Of a stretch of DNA of 64,000 nt, positions 35,053 through 46,403 are shown in pieces; position 1 is the stretch's first letter; each line of letters opens with the position of its first letter. The notes beneath the pieces are model-generated. The model worked only from the letters and a program-made list of their open reading frames with translations. It did not search any database and was not told the origin of the DNA. Location: assembly GCA_936450465.1 (NCBI GenBank), contig OW388302.1, positions 15,401,530-15,465,529 on the forward strand. Reading direction: 5' to 3'. A program made the position numbers and the translations under genes. The stretch comes from Gibbula magus (Eukaryota; Mollusca; Gastropoda; Trochida; Trochidae).

Positions 35053-35085
35053 GGGAATCCCCGATGACGTCACCGGGATTCCCCC
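35053..35085. promoter_or_regulatory. kB-CRE-kB module 1
   Basis: GGGAATCCCC (35053-35062), TGACGTCA (35065-35072) and GGGATTCCCC (35075-35084) stand side by side. All three are perfect consensus sites, for NF-kB/Rel, CREB/ATF and NF-kB/Rel. An ATG at 35160 stands 107 bases downstream, in a GATATGGAAAT context also found after module 3, but its frame closes after 19 codons. Confidence 0.6.
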
Positions 35086-36199
35086 TTAGTAGAACAACAT
35101 TGAACCTGTCAGTGACAGCCACTAAATGACCGAGGAAGGCGACTTGCATCGCCTCCGATATGGAAATATTTGTCTTAGAGGTTGATCTTCGGGACAGTGA
35201 ATTTGAAAATGAAGTATAAAAACATCCCGATTAATCAAAATGTATGCCTTGTACAACGTAAGCAGTGTATGTTTCTCAATGATGTATACATGTTGATAAC
35301 AAGATAACAAACACTCTTCTACAGAGTTTGTCAATAACAGTTGTTGATTATACACATTCGAGACGTGTGTTCTGCAGGCCGTCAACTGTGGGAAGTGCTT
35401 ATAGAATAGCTCCTGAATGCTGGGCTGTAGACAACACAAAGGTGCAAATGAGAACAAGTGCACTTGAACCAACTAATGACTGACATTAGGAATGAAGTAG
35501 AAGCGTTCATATAATATCACGGAAGTGTGTGAGGTTGTTTTTAGCTTGATTATGCAGTGGAGCTCTGCTGCATTAACCCTGACCTATGCTATTACATGTA
35601 TTTGTGTCCTTGTCCTGTCATAATATATATTAAACAATGTATTTATATCTAAATATACAAAGCTTATTGAAATATATTCAGTGGGAAAATAAAGTATAAT
35701 GCGTTAATTATTATATCACGTGCCCACCGTTGAATTTTATCTGTGACTGTTGTACTTATAAATGCACTAAACGCAGAACAATATCCAAATGCAGAAAGAC
35801 CAGTGTGGTTGAGATATACTTACTTATTTTATAACATCTACTAAAACTATATTCCAAATGGGGTTGGTTTAGATAGAAACCGCCAAATTAAACTTCAAAG
35901 AAGTTGAAAATCCAAAAGGCCAGATCTACACATCGACCTATTATTCATGGAGCAAATTTCATTTAGCAAAGTCTTAAGTTCTGATCCTATAATTTTGTGA
36001 TGCGTGTTTTGGGCACAATCACAATACAAATTCAAAGAAGTGGGAACAAATTAAGTCACATTCACAAAGTTTCATTTCAATATATTTACACATTTTCTAT
36101 TTCTGATCCAAAAACAAAGTTCCGATGCACAGACACATCTCATATTATCCAGCCATAAAGCAGGCCACCCATCCAGGTTGCCGCGCCAGTCAGTGTTGC
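35086..36199. other. Intergenic or gene remnant
   Basis: About 35400-35475 resembles 37868-37920. About 35603-35760 resembles 41520-41680, both holding GAAAATAAA, so it could be an old 3' end. The 116-codon - strand frame (35472-35122) is not conserved. Confidence 0.35.
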
Positions 36200-36360
36200 T
36201 GTGGTGAAGTGATTTCAGGTTTTAATGCCACTTTCAAGAGTACTTTGCTTCTATCGCAGCGGCTTATGTCAGCATAATGTAGGGAGAAAGCAAACAACAC
36301 CTTTGTGGATATATATTGCGGTGAAATCTGCCAGCAAAGGCTGGAACTAACGTTCTGTAG
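36200..36360 (-). mobile_element. SINE fragment (body only)
   Basis: Matches the body of the SINE at 4803-5126 (TTTTAATGCCACTTTCAAGA, GTAGGGAGAAAGC, GCGGTGAAATCTGCCAGCA); the tRNA-like head is missing. Confidence 0.6.
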
Positions 36361-37475
36361 GTGGTACTTGTCTGAAAAAACACATGGAGCAGTTAGAGGG
36401 TTAAAGCTAAGACAAAGACGACAGCTGTAGTCTTATGAACAATGTTGTACACTGTTGTACATTCAAGGGCATCCCAGTGTACACAGTACTCAACCTAGCG
36501 CCACGACCGTCCCCTTAAACCTCTCCTCGTCTCAGAACTTGATAACAATTTGTTAACTCGTTTCATTTTCTCCAATCAACCATTTTGTTGTTAAATGTAA
36601 AACCAAATATGAAATTATCGTTACACATGCAGCTAAAATTATATTATCATAACCATGTTAAGAGTCTGATACCAGGTGGACTCTTAATGACTGAAGCGCC
36701 GTATAATATCAACATCTGCACTACAGTTCACATACACAGCAATGTGTGTAAGATGCGTTGATCGTTGATTGTTAAAAGAATTGTCGTTGAGTAATAATTT
36801 GTGACTACATTGGTATGCGTGTGTACTAAAGTAAATTTTTTGAAAATATATTGAAATGAATAGCAATTAAGTATGACCGCTGTATGACCGGAAGTGGTTG
36901 TAGTAGCTGGCTGGAGTAGCTGTGTGTTAGAATACGATATTATAATAATGTTTGAATAAAAGGAGAAGAAAAAGAATACAGTCGTACAATTGAAATAGTT
37001 TTTGAAAATAAGGGCAATGGGAATGTAGAAGTCGCGGTTAAAGTCGTAGATGGTTATAGAATAAATGTGTGTGGATATGAGATAATGATGTATCAAATCC
37101 GTTACCCTTAGCTAGTTTTGGTATAAGCACTTGATCATTTCACTAAGTATACTGTGAATAAGATCGAATTAAAACGAGGGGAGTTTCATTGATAAGCTTT
37201 ATCATAAATGGCCGCATGTGTCATGATATTAATGATTGAAGCAGAACTCTTTTAGCGCAGGAAATAAACCTGTTGCCTAATTTGGAAGCAGCTTACTATA
37301 ACATAGTAACATCTTGTTTATGAATGAATAAAGTGTTATTCTTTGATTCGTGATAAGTCCCAAATAAGTCTCGATTTTGTAAGGATAGCAAATTGCAAAA
37401 GAAAGGCTTTATATAACCAATGCGAATCATAGAACATATTTGAAGTCTTACCTTATTAACTTTTTGTGTTAGGAA

Positions 37476-37631
37476 ATGTATTTACCGCTAATGGGCCTCT
37501 TGTTGTTCATTCTGCTTGCTTTATTGTCTTCAGTTTTGAACAAAAGGGAATTCAGGAATTTGGTAATCAGTATGCATACCCAACACCAACCCCATGTCTG
37601 TGTGTGCATGTATCACTTTATCAATCACTAA
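37476..37631 (+). CDS. Possible 51-residue secreted peptide or signal-peptide exon
   Basis: An ATG follows an acceptor-like TTTTTGTGTTAG (AG at 37471-37472). It opens 51 codons with a strongly hydrophobic start, MYLPLMGLLLFILLALLSSV, then a basic NKREFR stretch, ending in TAA at 37629. This is what a signal peptide looks like. A donor-like TTTG|GTAATC could end a coding exon after about 29 codons. The homologous segment near 57195 has lost the ATG, so the frame is not conserved. No product recognised; chance is quite possible. Confidence 0.25.
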   Translation: MYLPLMGLLLFILLALLSSVLNKREFRNLVISMHTQHQPHVCVCMYHFINH

Positions 37632-38205
37632 TTAAATACGATATCATCTCCAATATATAAGCAGTCTATGTTTCGTTCCTCAATGCTGAATAAATTATAT
37701 TTCTCGCAATTCCTCCTTACAGGAGTTGTCCATTACTTTTCTTTTAATACTATTGGAGAAATGTGTACTGGAAGGCTATGACCCGACACAAACAATGCGA
37801 GAAAAGCGTGCATCCCGGGCTGCTTGGTAACTGTGTGGCATGTTCAAGAGTAGAAACATGTTTACATGTGAGTTGTAAGCAACACAAAGGCGCAAATGAG
37901 AACAAGTGCATTTGAACAAACTGTTGTCTGATTTTACGAGTGAATGAAAGTAAAGGTGTTGATTTTATCAAATTCAAGTTTTGTGAGTAAACGAAAATGA
38001 TGACAAAAGGCCAATATTTTCTGGAGAGAATACATACATGAAAAATAATGAAGAAAAATAAAGACTTCATTATGATTTTTATATTGTGGAGTTTGTGTGG
38101 AAGCAAAATGAGACAAGAAGTTTTGGTGTTGGTGTTGGTGAATATTTCCCCGAAGGTGAACAACTCATTCCTAATATGGCAGTGTCTATGTCACATAGTA
38201 AAATA

Positions 38206-38780
38206 AACTCACGGGCAAAAGAAACGTCCCCATACAAAATACAAGATATTTCAATCATCGGGCGATAAATGCGACTGAAACAGCGTTACACCATGTCTTC
38301 AGAACCCAACAATACTAATATGAATTTTCAAAACATTATCTATTCATAACTCTGAGAAACACAAGTTTTAAGAAATTGTGGTTTTGGAATCTCCTTAACT
38401 AGACGAGATAGAAGCGTAAAAAAGCCTGTTTTGGCTTGTTTTGAGACGTCCTACAGTAAAGACGCGTCAACAAATTTAAATCAAAGAAAATTATTTATGT
38501 CGAGGATATCTTAAGTTAATTAAATTTCTACTTTTTCAATGTTTTAAACTTAAATACTAAATATTGTGGGCCAAAAACATCTTTAAAAAACGATTTTAGC
38601 ACCCCATGTCAATTTGAACAGATGTAAAAATAAAAATTTCATACTCTGATGTATGAAATTGTGAATATTTCTTATAAAACATGTGGCTACCAAATACATA
38701 CAAAATCTATTTTCTCCGACATCAATATTTCATGTTATACTGTTTTCAAAATGTGGTGATGTTTCTTTTGCCCGTGAGTA
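38206..38780. mobile_element. TIR element (MITE-like), independent copy
   Basis: Ends in inverted ACTCACGGGCAAAAGAAAC with TA on both sides, and the body matches 13948-14650. It interrupts the old duplication where 56-58 kb has no such element, giving an empty-site proof of insertion. Confidence 0.75.
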
Positions 38781-38945
38781 TATGTTAATCAATGTATGAT
38801 TTAAGCACAATTTTTCAAAATAAAATACATTTACATTTGTAAATGACAAATAACCAATCATTCAAACAATTGTTTGTTTATATAAACTAATGTGTTGATG
38901 TTCGACAGTAGTCAAGCTTTCACACAGGGTCAAGGACAAATTCAA

Positions 38946-38985
38946 GGGAATCCCTTATACATGACGTCATGTTCAGGGATTCTCG
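38946..38985. promoter_or_regulatory. kB-CRE-kB module 2
   Basis: GGGAATCCCT (38946), TGACGTCA (38962-38969) and a weaker GGGATTCTCG (38976). Paralogous to the module at 58428, sharing the upstream GGGTCAAGGACAAATTC. Confidence 0.5.
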
Positions 38986-39010
38986 TTTCAACCGGTGGTT
39001 AACCATTTCA

Positions 39011-40604
39011 ATGAAATACGCTTGTGTGAGGAAAATGAGCACCGAAAACAGGGTATTGAGGGGAACTGTGTGCTGATGTTACTTCTCGGTCATCCTATCA
39101 CGTCAGTTGCTTGTCTAGACTGACTATAGGGCCTTTATAAGCTACCGACTAGGATTTCAATTTCATTTATAATTAGATAAGCGCAGATATGGTAGATGAT
39201 GAGACAAACAAATATATTCACAAAATGCTAAGGCTATCTTCCTTTATTACGTTATAATATCAAGATGGGCATTTTTCAAAACACAGAAAAGTCGAGAAAA
39301 TTCAGCAAGGGAGACTGTCACGAGTTATGATTTGTTAGGGAAATTGAAGAATTATAAACTAAGAGTCAACACTTCAACTTACAATATAATGCAATGTTTT
39401 AGAGATGACATCTAAACAGCACATTCTCCAATGAAAAGCTTAAGTTAAGATACCGTATCAATTGAATACTTGTATGATAATGAAATCAGTATGTAGTAAA
39501 AAACCTAGTAAACATTAACTACACGTATGCAAGACTTCATCAACGGCTCATTTGATGCTTGCTGCTGTTTGTTAACTTTCAGTGTCAGTGAAGCAGATCT
39601 GCCTCTCAACATCACAGTGCGTGCTGCTACACTAGTATAGAAGGGTCAACGAAATGAAACAAGGTCCAGTTGGTTATTAGATAGCGTCTGATGCATGTTA
39701 TAACTGGACACTTAATGAAGAAATCATGAGACAGGTTTTTTATTTTCAAATTAAAAGCAAAATTCCAATTCAAAAGCCATGCTCTATGGGTTCCATTTCA
39801 ATCAAAAAGAAGCATGTCGACAGCCAAGCTATCTGCCCGAGCAAGTATACCATGTCAATATCATCCAGTAAGAAAGAAATTTCATATTTTCACGGATGTT
39901 GAAATTAGCCATGTTCATGTTGAATAATTCGTTATGTTCAAAAATTGTTTTATGAGGTCAAAATCATGAACCTTTTATTAACGGAGTTACGGAAATATCA
40001 TATATGTTCACTGAAGCTTCAAAGACAGATACTGACTGATAAATCCTAGAATTCCATTGTTACATGACATTTCATAATGAGATAATGTTTTGGCAGTAGA
40101 TATTGCCCAATAACCCGCAGCCGTCAACTGAATGATGTTAAGTCACAATTATATGACGTCATAAACATGGCAACGTCACAATGCTATGACATGACTGCAT
40201 TGACCGAAAATCAGAAGGCTGTGATGTGTTTTAGGTTCACCATAATTACTGAATGGGACTTGTGTCTTCCTTTTTATGTCAAATGATTCAAACACTCTTT
40301 GATAAAAGTAAATAATGAATGTGTAATTTTGATCAAGTCATGATTTGTGAGATTGCCCACATCTACAGTTAAATGGTTAAATCCTCGCTGCAGTGCTATT
40401 ACTAAAGCTGATTCCCTAGTGTATGCTTTGTACAATATATATAAAGATGATTTGAAACCAAGCAATGTGCATTGGTAATATCATATGTTGAAAATAACTG
40501 GCATTTTGTTATTAACAGGTGATATGGCTGTACTCTTCTGTTCAATGGTGTGATTGTGGTCAATTAACAATTTCTTATGAGCCATTAATTTAGACATTCC
40601 ACAT
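39011..40604. other. Intergenic, nothing firmly recognised
   Basis: AT-rich; short exon-like pieces only (see rejected list). Confidence 0.45.
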
Positions 40605-40860
40605 TTGACTAGACATTTCACATTAGATTGTCCGTCCGCCCCTCTAAGTGAGTTGGTTGGTTGGTCGCTCAGTCAGTCAGTCAGTCAATCAGGTGGGCGG
40701 GGCAGGCAGGCTAGCAGATATATGTGCGGGCATGTTTCCTGCCCTCATTCCCTTCCACTCTCCATCCATCCGTCCATCCGTCCATCCTGCTCAACTTCCT
40801 GCCGACATTTTGTCGTTATTTTCACTGCCGATTTTGAGCGTCGACAGTCGGCAAGTAAGT
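40605..40860. repeat. TCAG and CATC simple repeats in a GC-rich patch
   Basis: (TCAG)n at about 40669-40690 and (CATC/CGTC)n at 40763-40790 in a locally GC-rich stretch ending in a donor-like GCAA|GTAAGT at 40854. It could be a first exon and promoter, but no coding frame supports this. Confidence 0.55.
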
Positions 40861-41851
40861 TTTAATGTTTTTACATACTGGCGACATTTAGATATTGCAT
40901 TCACTGCTGATGGTCAGAGCCTGGAGTCGGGAAAATGTTTTTTTTAGATAATATCTATTTAGATAAAGGGTATTGTCCCAAAACCAACTCTGCTGGATTC
41001 TCTATAAGTGTTGTCTCAGTCTTGGCTATCAGACTGGAAAATTTGGTTAAATGATCTGCAAATACTGAACAAATACGTGTTTGATTATTTACTAGTTGAA
41101 GCCTTTGCATCCCTAAAATGGCCACCAAAAAGTGTCCATCTTGCCATCATTTATCAATTTAAGTAACATGCACATCATTTTCATAATATGTTCTATTCTT
41201 ATTAAAATGCATCCGACCTTGATGTTTAAAAGCCCTTTCCTGTTTATGATTTATTTCGTCACCAGACCGACGTCAGCCATGGAATACGAAGTATTCTGTC
41301 ATCAGTCCTGCCCATACATTGTAAGAAGTGTTCGTAAAATATCATCGAAGACTGAACCTTGGAAATAAATTTTAGCTCCATCATTTTTTATTTAGAGTGT
41401 TTTTTTTATTCACATCCAACCAGAAATATGTTAGTATTTGTGTCCTTGTCAAGTCTCTGATATGTTCTACAGAATTTAAATTGGACCTGTTCAGTATCTT
41501 TAAAATATTCAGTCTCATATTTCTGCAATCTGTCATATATATTAAACAATTTATTCAAATTTAACTGTACAAAGATTATTGAAATCTGTTTCATGAAAAT
41601 AAAGCTTAATGCGTATATCAGTATATTAAATGTCCGACGTGGAGTTTTATCTGTTATTTGTTCCAATAACTTTATTTTATTTTCTGTACTGATAAATGTA
41701 CAAATATCATCGTTTGTAGCTCTGGTAAACAAATAATGGGAACGAAGTATACATGTTTACATATCGATTGCTTGATTGTTGTATTTAAAATAAGTAAGTA
41801 TAATTAACAGGAGATTTTAGAAAACATAACCTGCAAAAAAAAGGTGCTACA

Positions 41852-42070
41852 ATGTCTTTAAACGATTCAAGCATAACCATAGTTGTGCAACTCTGTCTCA
41901 ATATAATGCCAGTTAGGGAGACATACTCTTTAAAAGACATGATTTGGAAATCACAACTTATACATTTTCCAATAGCAAATAGTGGTAAGATCCGGCAGTT
42001 AATGTCTACAAGTTCAACTGATGTACACAAAGAGGACTTATATAACGAGTCTACCGTTTTCTATGGATAG
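41852..42070 (+). CDS. Possible small ORF, 72 residues, unknown
   Basis: ATG in a fair context (CTACAATGT) opens 72 codons (MSLNDSSITIVVQLCLNIMP to NESTVFYG) with mixed, protein-like composition, ending in TAG at 42068-42070. No family recognised and no paralogue in the window. Confidence 0.2.
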   Translation: MSLNDSSITIVVQLCLNIMPVRETYSLKDMIWKSQLIHFPIANSGKIRQLMSTSSTDVHKEDLYNESTVFYG

Positions 42071-42299
42071 GGCTTATCGAGTCGTGTAATGATATATTTT
42101 ACACTCTAGTATATTGTATTAACTTTAAAAACTGTATAATATGGAAGAGAGTATTTCTATTACTTGCCCAAATTAATCAGGCGAAATTACCGATACTGTG
42201 CTGAAAATAAGACTTCCGCGAGTCATGTACCCATGATGACAGTAAAACCAGTGTGACGTCACAACTACACACTATTATGACGTCATACTTGCAGGTGTA

Positions 42300-42600
42300 T
42301 TGTTGTTTTTGTTAAGACACTTTGTCCTCAACTTTTAATCCCTCTGTCTCTTCAATTTTTTTTATTTTAGCGTTGCTGGTGATCGTTTCAAAGTCAACGA
42401 CCAACAACAGCCCATCATTACATACACCGGATGTATTCGCTCAAACGTTCACATTTGTCCGTGAAAGTAATCAGCTTCCAGTAACATAATAGTTTTTTGT
42501 TTCAAAATTACATTCCACTAATTTCAACCCATGTACTTATCTGTCCCACAAATTAGAGCCCATGGTTGTAATAATGGGTAAATTCGAGTATCCTATGATC
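42300..42600 (+). pseudogene. Decayed copy of the exon-like frame at 43164
   Basis: Aligns with 43085-43400 at an offset of about 785 bases, including the TTTATTTTAG acceptor. One frame reads PDVFAQTFTFVRESNQLPV, then stops. Two CRE sites (42254 and 42278 on) precede it. Confidence 0.35.
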
Positions 42601-42956
42601 CATTTTTGTTTAACCATGGCCTGAAATCGCTCACAAGATGACGCATTTGAAGGAAATCAGTAAAATCACAGCACTCATTTTCACGAAATCAGTGCAGTGT
42701 CACTTGGACATGGCCGCCTTGTTTCACAGTTTTGGATGGTGTTGACGTGATTCTTGCACCAACTGGATATTTTGTCTTAGATCTTTGATATCTATATCAA
42801 CTCGTGACATTCTCTTTGATTGGATACCAAGTCGTGCCGTGTTCGCTAAGAATTCCATGAGAGAGAAATGAGACAGTTGGCCGAGAGGACACTCGCATTG
42901 GAAAGGTAGTTGAAAATAATATTGCAACAGCTAACGTAAATACTAAATAGTATCCA

Positions 42957-42988
42957 GGGAATCCCCGACTACGTCATTGGGATTCCCC
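42957..42988. promoter_or_regulatory. kB-CRE-kB module 3
   Basis: GGGAATCCCC (42957-42966), a CTACGTCA half-degenerate CRE (42969-42976) and GGGATTCCCC (42979-42988). Motifs and the words GAGGAAGGCGA and ATGGAAAT downstream are kept relative to module 1, while bases between have diverged. An ATG lies 104 bases downstream (43061). Confidence 0.6.
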
Positions 42989-43163
42989 CTTGACAGCAGT
43001 AACGTAGTCCAATATGGCACCACTGATCACTGAGGAAGGCGAAATGGACACTCAATCGAGATGGAAATGGCATTAAAGAGCGGAAGTTCTTGTTTTTGTT
43101 GATCACACACATTTCCCTTAACTTTTCATTTCTCTGTCTCCTCTTCCATTTCTTTTATTTTAG

Positions 43164-43461
43164 CGTTGCTGGTTATATTTTCAACTTGACAGTCCATTCA
43201 TTCCATAAACCAGGTGTATTCGCTCAAATGTTCACATTTGTTCGTGAAAGTTATCAGCTTCCCGTAGATACTATACAAGTTTGTTTTGTTTTCTTCAAAA
43301 TTACATTCAACTATATGAGCATGGCTAAACTGCAATCCGAATTTACTGATATGTCCCCAAAAATAGAGCTCATGGTTGAAATAATTGGTCAACTCAAGAA
43401 AAGGGTCGTTTTCACGCTGAGCGGCCGCAAGGAAGGGCCCGTCACCACAGTAACACTGTGA
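43164..43461 (+). CDS. Exon-like frame, unknown product
   Basis: After a good acceptor (TTCTTTTATTTTAG), one frame runs about 99 codons to TGA at 43459-43461. It includes GVFAQMFTFVRESYQLPVDT, LQSEFTDMSPKIELMVEIIG and a basic end LKKRVVFTLSGRKEGPV. It starts 176 bases downstream of kB module 3. The tandem paralogue at 42.4 kb keeps the VFAQxFTFVRES core but suggests a one-base frame slip just before it. Predicted helices would fit a small helical protein, but I recognise no family. Confidence 0.3.
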
Positions 43462-43625
43462 CGTCATAAGCCAATTCGCCGCGTGAGACCATTGCTTTAT
43501 GATGTTGAATTATATCAGTCACCGTTCGTAGTGAAAATATAAGTTATTTCCACTGTAGCTTGATAGACAGTTTATTTCACTGATAAATACCAGTATTTCA
43601 CTGCTCGTCATATAATAAAACGGTA
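43462..43625. repeat. Dispersed repeat fragment
   Basis: Resembles 15950-16080 (GATAAAAGTTATCACCACTG versus its relative, CACTGATAAATACC); it contains an AATAAA near 43613. Confidence 0.45.
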
Positions 43626-44077
43626 TAACACTTGCGGAAGTCTTAGCATCAGCTTGGTTACAAGTACTCGGTATTGACTGATTCGTTAAGTTCCTGGGAC
43701 ATTCAGTGTTGGCTATATGTGTGGGACTTCAAGAGTTTTATTACCAGTGTTACTGATTCTGTTTGACATGTATTATCAAGCAGATATTTTACATCTTCCA
43801 ATGTAAGTCATAACGCTATGAAGTTAATCGCGTCACTACACTAGCACAGACAAGTTAAGGATATGCAGCAAGTATTAAGTAAATTATTGGTCGAGGGATA
43901 ACCTTGTTTATGTAAAGCAACATGAACATTTAAAGTACTGATCGATGAAAAGCAATGATAAACTATATATCCATCGTTTATAGTTTTAACTTAAGTAGAG
44001 TCTGCTCAGCAGTTGACATTCAATAAGAAAGCAAACGAGACACTGGTCAATCCCCAGTATGGAACAGAGATTCTGAC

Positions 44078-44079
<2 letters not shown>

Positions 44080-44113
<34 letters not shown>
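44080..44113 (+). repeat. Poly-G tract (34 G)
   Basis: An unbroken run of 34 G, the longest in the window. It gives an artefactual Gly-rich frame at 44013-44258. Confidence 0.95.
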
Positions 44114-44115
<2 letters not shown>

Positions 44116-44540
44116 AGACATCATTAGTTAGGAATATTCATATATGTTGGTTTCCCCAATTTAAGTTCATTTATCATGACTATTTCCCGAATAGTAAATC
44201 ATTAACAGGAGTAGACGAGTATACAAACAGCACTGCAATTATTGTATATGAACACTAAAAGTGAACATGTGAACAATATAAAAAGCAACCTTAACCTTTG
44301 ATTAAAAAACATATCATGGGATACAGATTTCTGGCTGACGGAACATCTCTGAAAGTGCAAACTACAAAAGTTCAGACACAAACTGCTAGAAGAGACCTGA
44401 ATTGTATAATGCCAGGGGTTGATAGAATGGGAGGAATAAATAAATAGTATATCCAACTTGAAAAGGAAGCAAAGATAATACTAACCCATCATATATATTT
44501 TGTAGTGCACACATGTGCAATGCATTTCTAAGAGATGGCC

Positions 44541-44692
44541 GAGTACAGAAATGAATACAGAAATGAGTACAGAAATGAGTACAGAAATGAGTACAGAAAT
44601 GAGTGCAGAAATGAGTACAGAAATGAGTACAGAAATGAATACAGAAATGAGTACAGAAATGAGTACAGAAATGAGTACAGAAATGAGTGCAG
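44541..44692. repeat. 12-bp tandem repeat
   Basis: About 12-13 copies of TACAGAAATGAG. Because the unit is a multiple of three, several frames on both strands stay open; none is taken as a gene. Confidence 0.95.
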
Positions 44693-45089
44693 AAACTTCC
44701 CGAGGAGAATGCAACATGTTGCCTGTCAGGCGCTCAATGGTTTTCAATTCTGACACCCATTATGTCCTACCAGGTACCCAAAGTACTACTGGTTGGATAG
44801 AGAGCACTTGAAACTAATTAACCCACCCAGGTTTAAACAGTGAGATTCTCAAACTATATCTCTGTGTAGGAAAGGAACTCAACCCATAATTTTTTTTAGA
44901 TTATCCAGCAACTAAACGGGTCACCAATCCAGCGAGCCATGCCCATCGTTGTTGCTTCACTCATAGTGACAACACAAGCAGAACAAACTTACATAACGAC
45001 ATCGTGATGTTTCAATCCTATCAAACTTTCAAAAACGTCAGTCAGGATTTCAGCTATGTTTACATTCAATGCCCTCTATTATATATTAA

Positions 45090-45567
45090 AGGTACATCCA
45101 TTGTATTGTTTGGGGTCACATATGCATAACGTTATAAAATGTATTATTTTAACGAGAAGTACTGGCTGTTATCAAAAATTGCCATTTTGATGATAGTCGT
45201 CTCAGTATAGCCGCGATATAAAGGTAAAAGATTTCTGAGCGAAAACGGGACAATGCGCCGTGTCTGGCGCGTGTCAATTAGTCAAACGTAAGTTTTTAAA
45301 CTTATTTACAACAGACAAAAAGACACTTTTGGGTTGAACATGTTTAATAGGTCTTATAACTACTGTGCATGTATATTGGGCGTGTAGTTTCGGTTTCTGC
45401 ACATGTATAATGAGGTTGCTCGATTTGAAGTAGTAAATATGATATATTTGACAATTAGGGATGAATATGCAAGTTGAGTGAAAGTATTTCGACATAAATC
45501 AGCACATATCGTATGTTGGCACGTATTAAAGTGAAATACAATTTTATGAAATGCAATGGATGCATCT
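45090..45567. mobile_element. piggyBac-type MITE, family 2
   Basis: A 478-base element with TTAA on both sides (45086-45089, 45568-45571) and TIRs AGGTACATCCATTG / CAATGGATGCATCT. An inverted copy lies at 57780-58269. Confidence 0.85.
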
Positions 45568-45599
45568 TTAAGAAACAAATTTGATCTGTTTTATTCCTT

Positions 45600-45790
45600 T
45601 CATAAACATACTCGTGTAAAACTATCTTAACATAGTTAGCAACGCTGGATATCGATTTTTGTCAAGACGATGGTGGCAGAAAGGATATAAAGTTGGTATA
45701 GACAATGCTGGTGATTGGTACCTGATACTGAGGATGTTGGTTCAAATCCCGTAAGGGACTCGTACCTTAATCACATACACTAATAACACT
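45600..45790 (+). repeat. Dispersed repeat with tRNA-like B box
   Basis: Resembles 48590-48750. Contains GGTTCAAATCCCG, a B-box-like motif, but a weak A box, so it may be a decayed SINE. Confidence 0.4.
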
Positions 45791-46236
45791 ACTATAGCAG
45801 ATAGTGTGATCCCTTTGTAACATTGCGACTTTCTTAATGACATGTTTATCTAAATATTAATTAATTCAAACAGTGTTAAAGACTTTTTATAGGAACATTT
45901 GTCCAATTAGTGTGTTGAGTACCTTCGATTAAAATCTGAAACATGCTATTGACTTCTTTCCTGAATATTTGTATTCAGAACTACATTTGTACTCTCACAT
46001 GACAGATTTATCCAATAGGAACATTAACTTATAGCATATTTTACCACCAACATTGAATAACAGATAACCATGAGTCGCAACATATAATAGCTAAAGGGAG
46101 ATAACTCTTTTGCTTAGTGTCATTTCTAAGTGTTCAGAGACAAACAACTACATATGACGACATATGTACAATGTTTTGAACAGAGAAAGACACCGATTAC
46201 ACATATGTGTACTGCTAACTTTATCATTTATTGCAG
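45791..46236. other. Intergenic, nothing recognised
   Basis: AT-rich, no supported feature. Confidence 0.5.
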
Positions 46237-46403
46237 ATAGAGGGATCAATATTGATATTGCAAATACGTGTCAAGAAGAATCATTTTTACATTTCAATGA
46301 TGTGTTTGCAATCCTCATAGAACCAACATCGACAAATGCACTTTCTCCAAGACGCAAATATCAAAGTGTAAAACTCCTTGTGTTAAACAAACGAAAAATG
46401 TAG
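46237..46403 (+). CDS. Exon-like frame, unknown product
   Basis: Acceptor TTTATTGCAG (AG at 46235-46236) opens 55 codons ending in TAG at 46401-46403, with a basic tail (SPRRKYQSVKLLVLNKRKM). The segment SFLHFNDVFAILIEPTSTN loosely resembles SLHTPDVFAQTFTFVRES at 42.4 kb, hinting at a shared family, but the match is short. No upstream exon found. Confidence 0.25.

Larger units (their letters stand above)
36380..39010 (+). repeat. Old segmental duplication, copy 1
   Basis: Collinear with 56050-58510 at clearly lower identity than blocks A and B. Shared landmarks are GAACAATGTTGTACNCTGTTG, the AAAACGAGG block and the end GACAAATTCNAGGGAATCCC. Each copy has its own insertion at nearly the same place: a TIR element here (38206-38780), a piggyBac-type MITE in the other (57780-58269). 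Confidence 0.75.

Noticed and set aside
39583..39640. Possible terminal exon after TTAACTTTCAG reading VSEADLPLNITVRAATLV
   Set aside because: Only 18 codons, no partner exon, no paralogue; consistent with chance.
41132..41368. 78-codon frame ending in RKISSKTEPWK
   Set aside because: Low-complexity hydrophobic first half and no homologue or splice partner in the window.
43198..43467. 89-codon - strand frame opposite 43164-43461
   Set aside because: Antisense shadow; the + strand has the better splice signal and a paralogue.
44013..44258. 81-codon frame with a Gly run
   Set aside because: The Gly run is the poly-G tract; no other evidence.
44481..44811. Repetitive frames rich in EYRN, TEMS or LISV
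   Set aside because: By-products of the 12-base tandem repeat.
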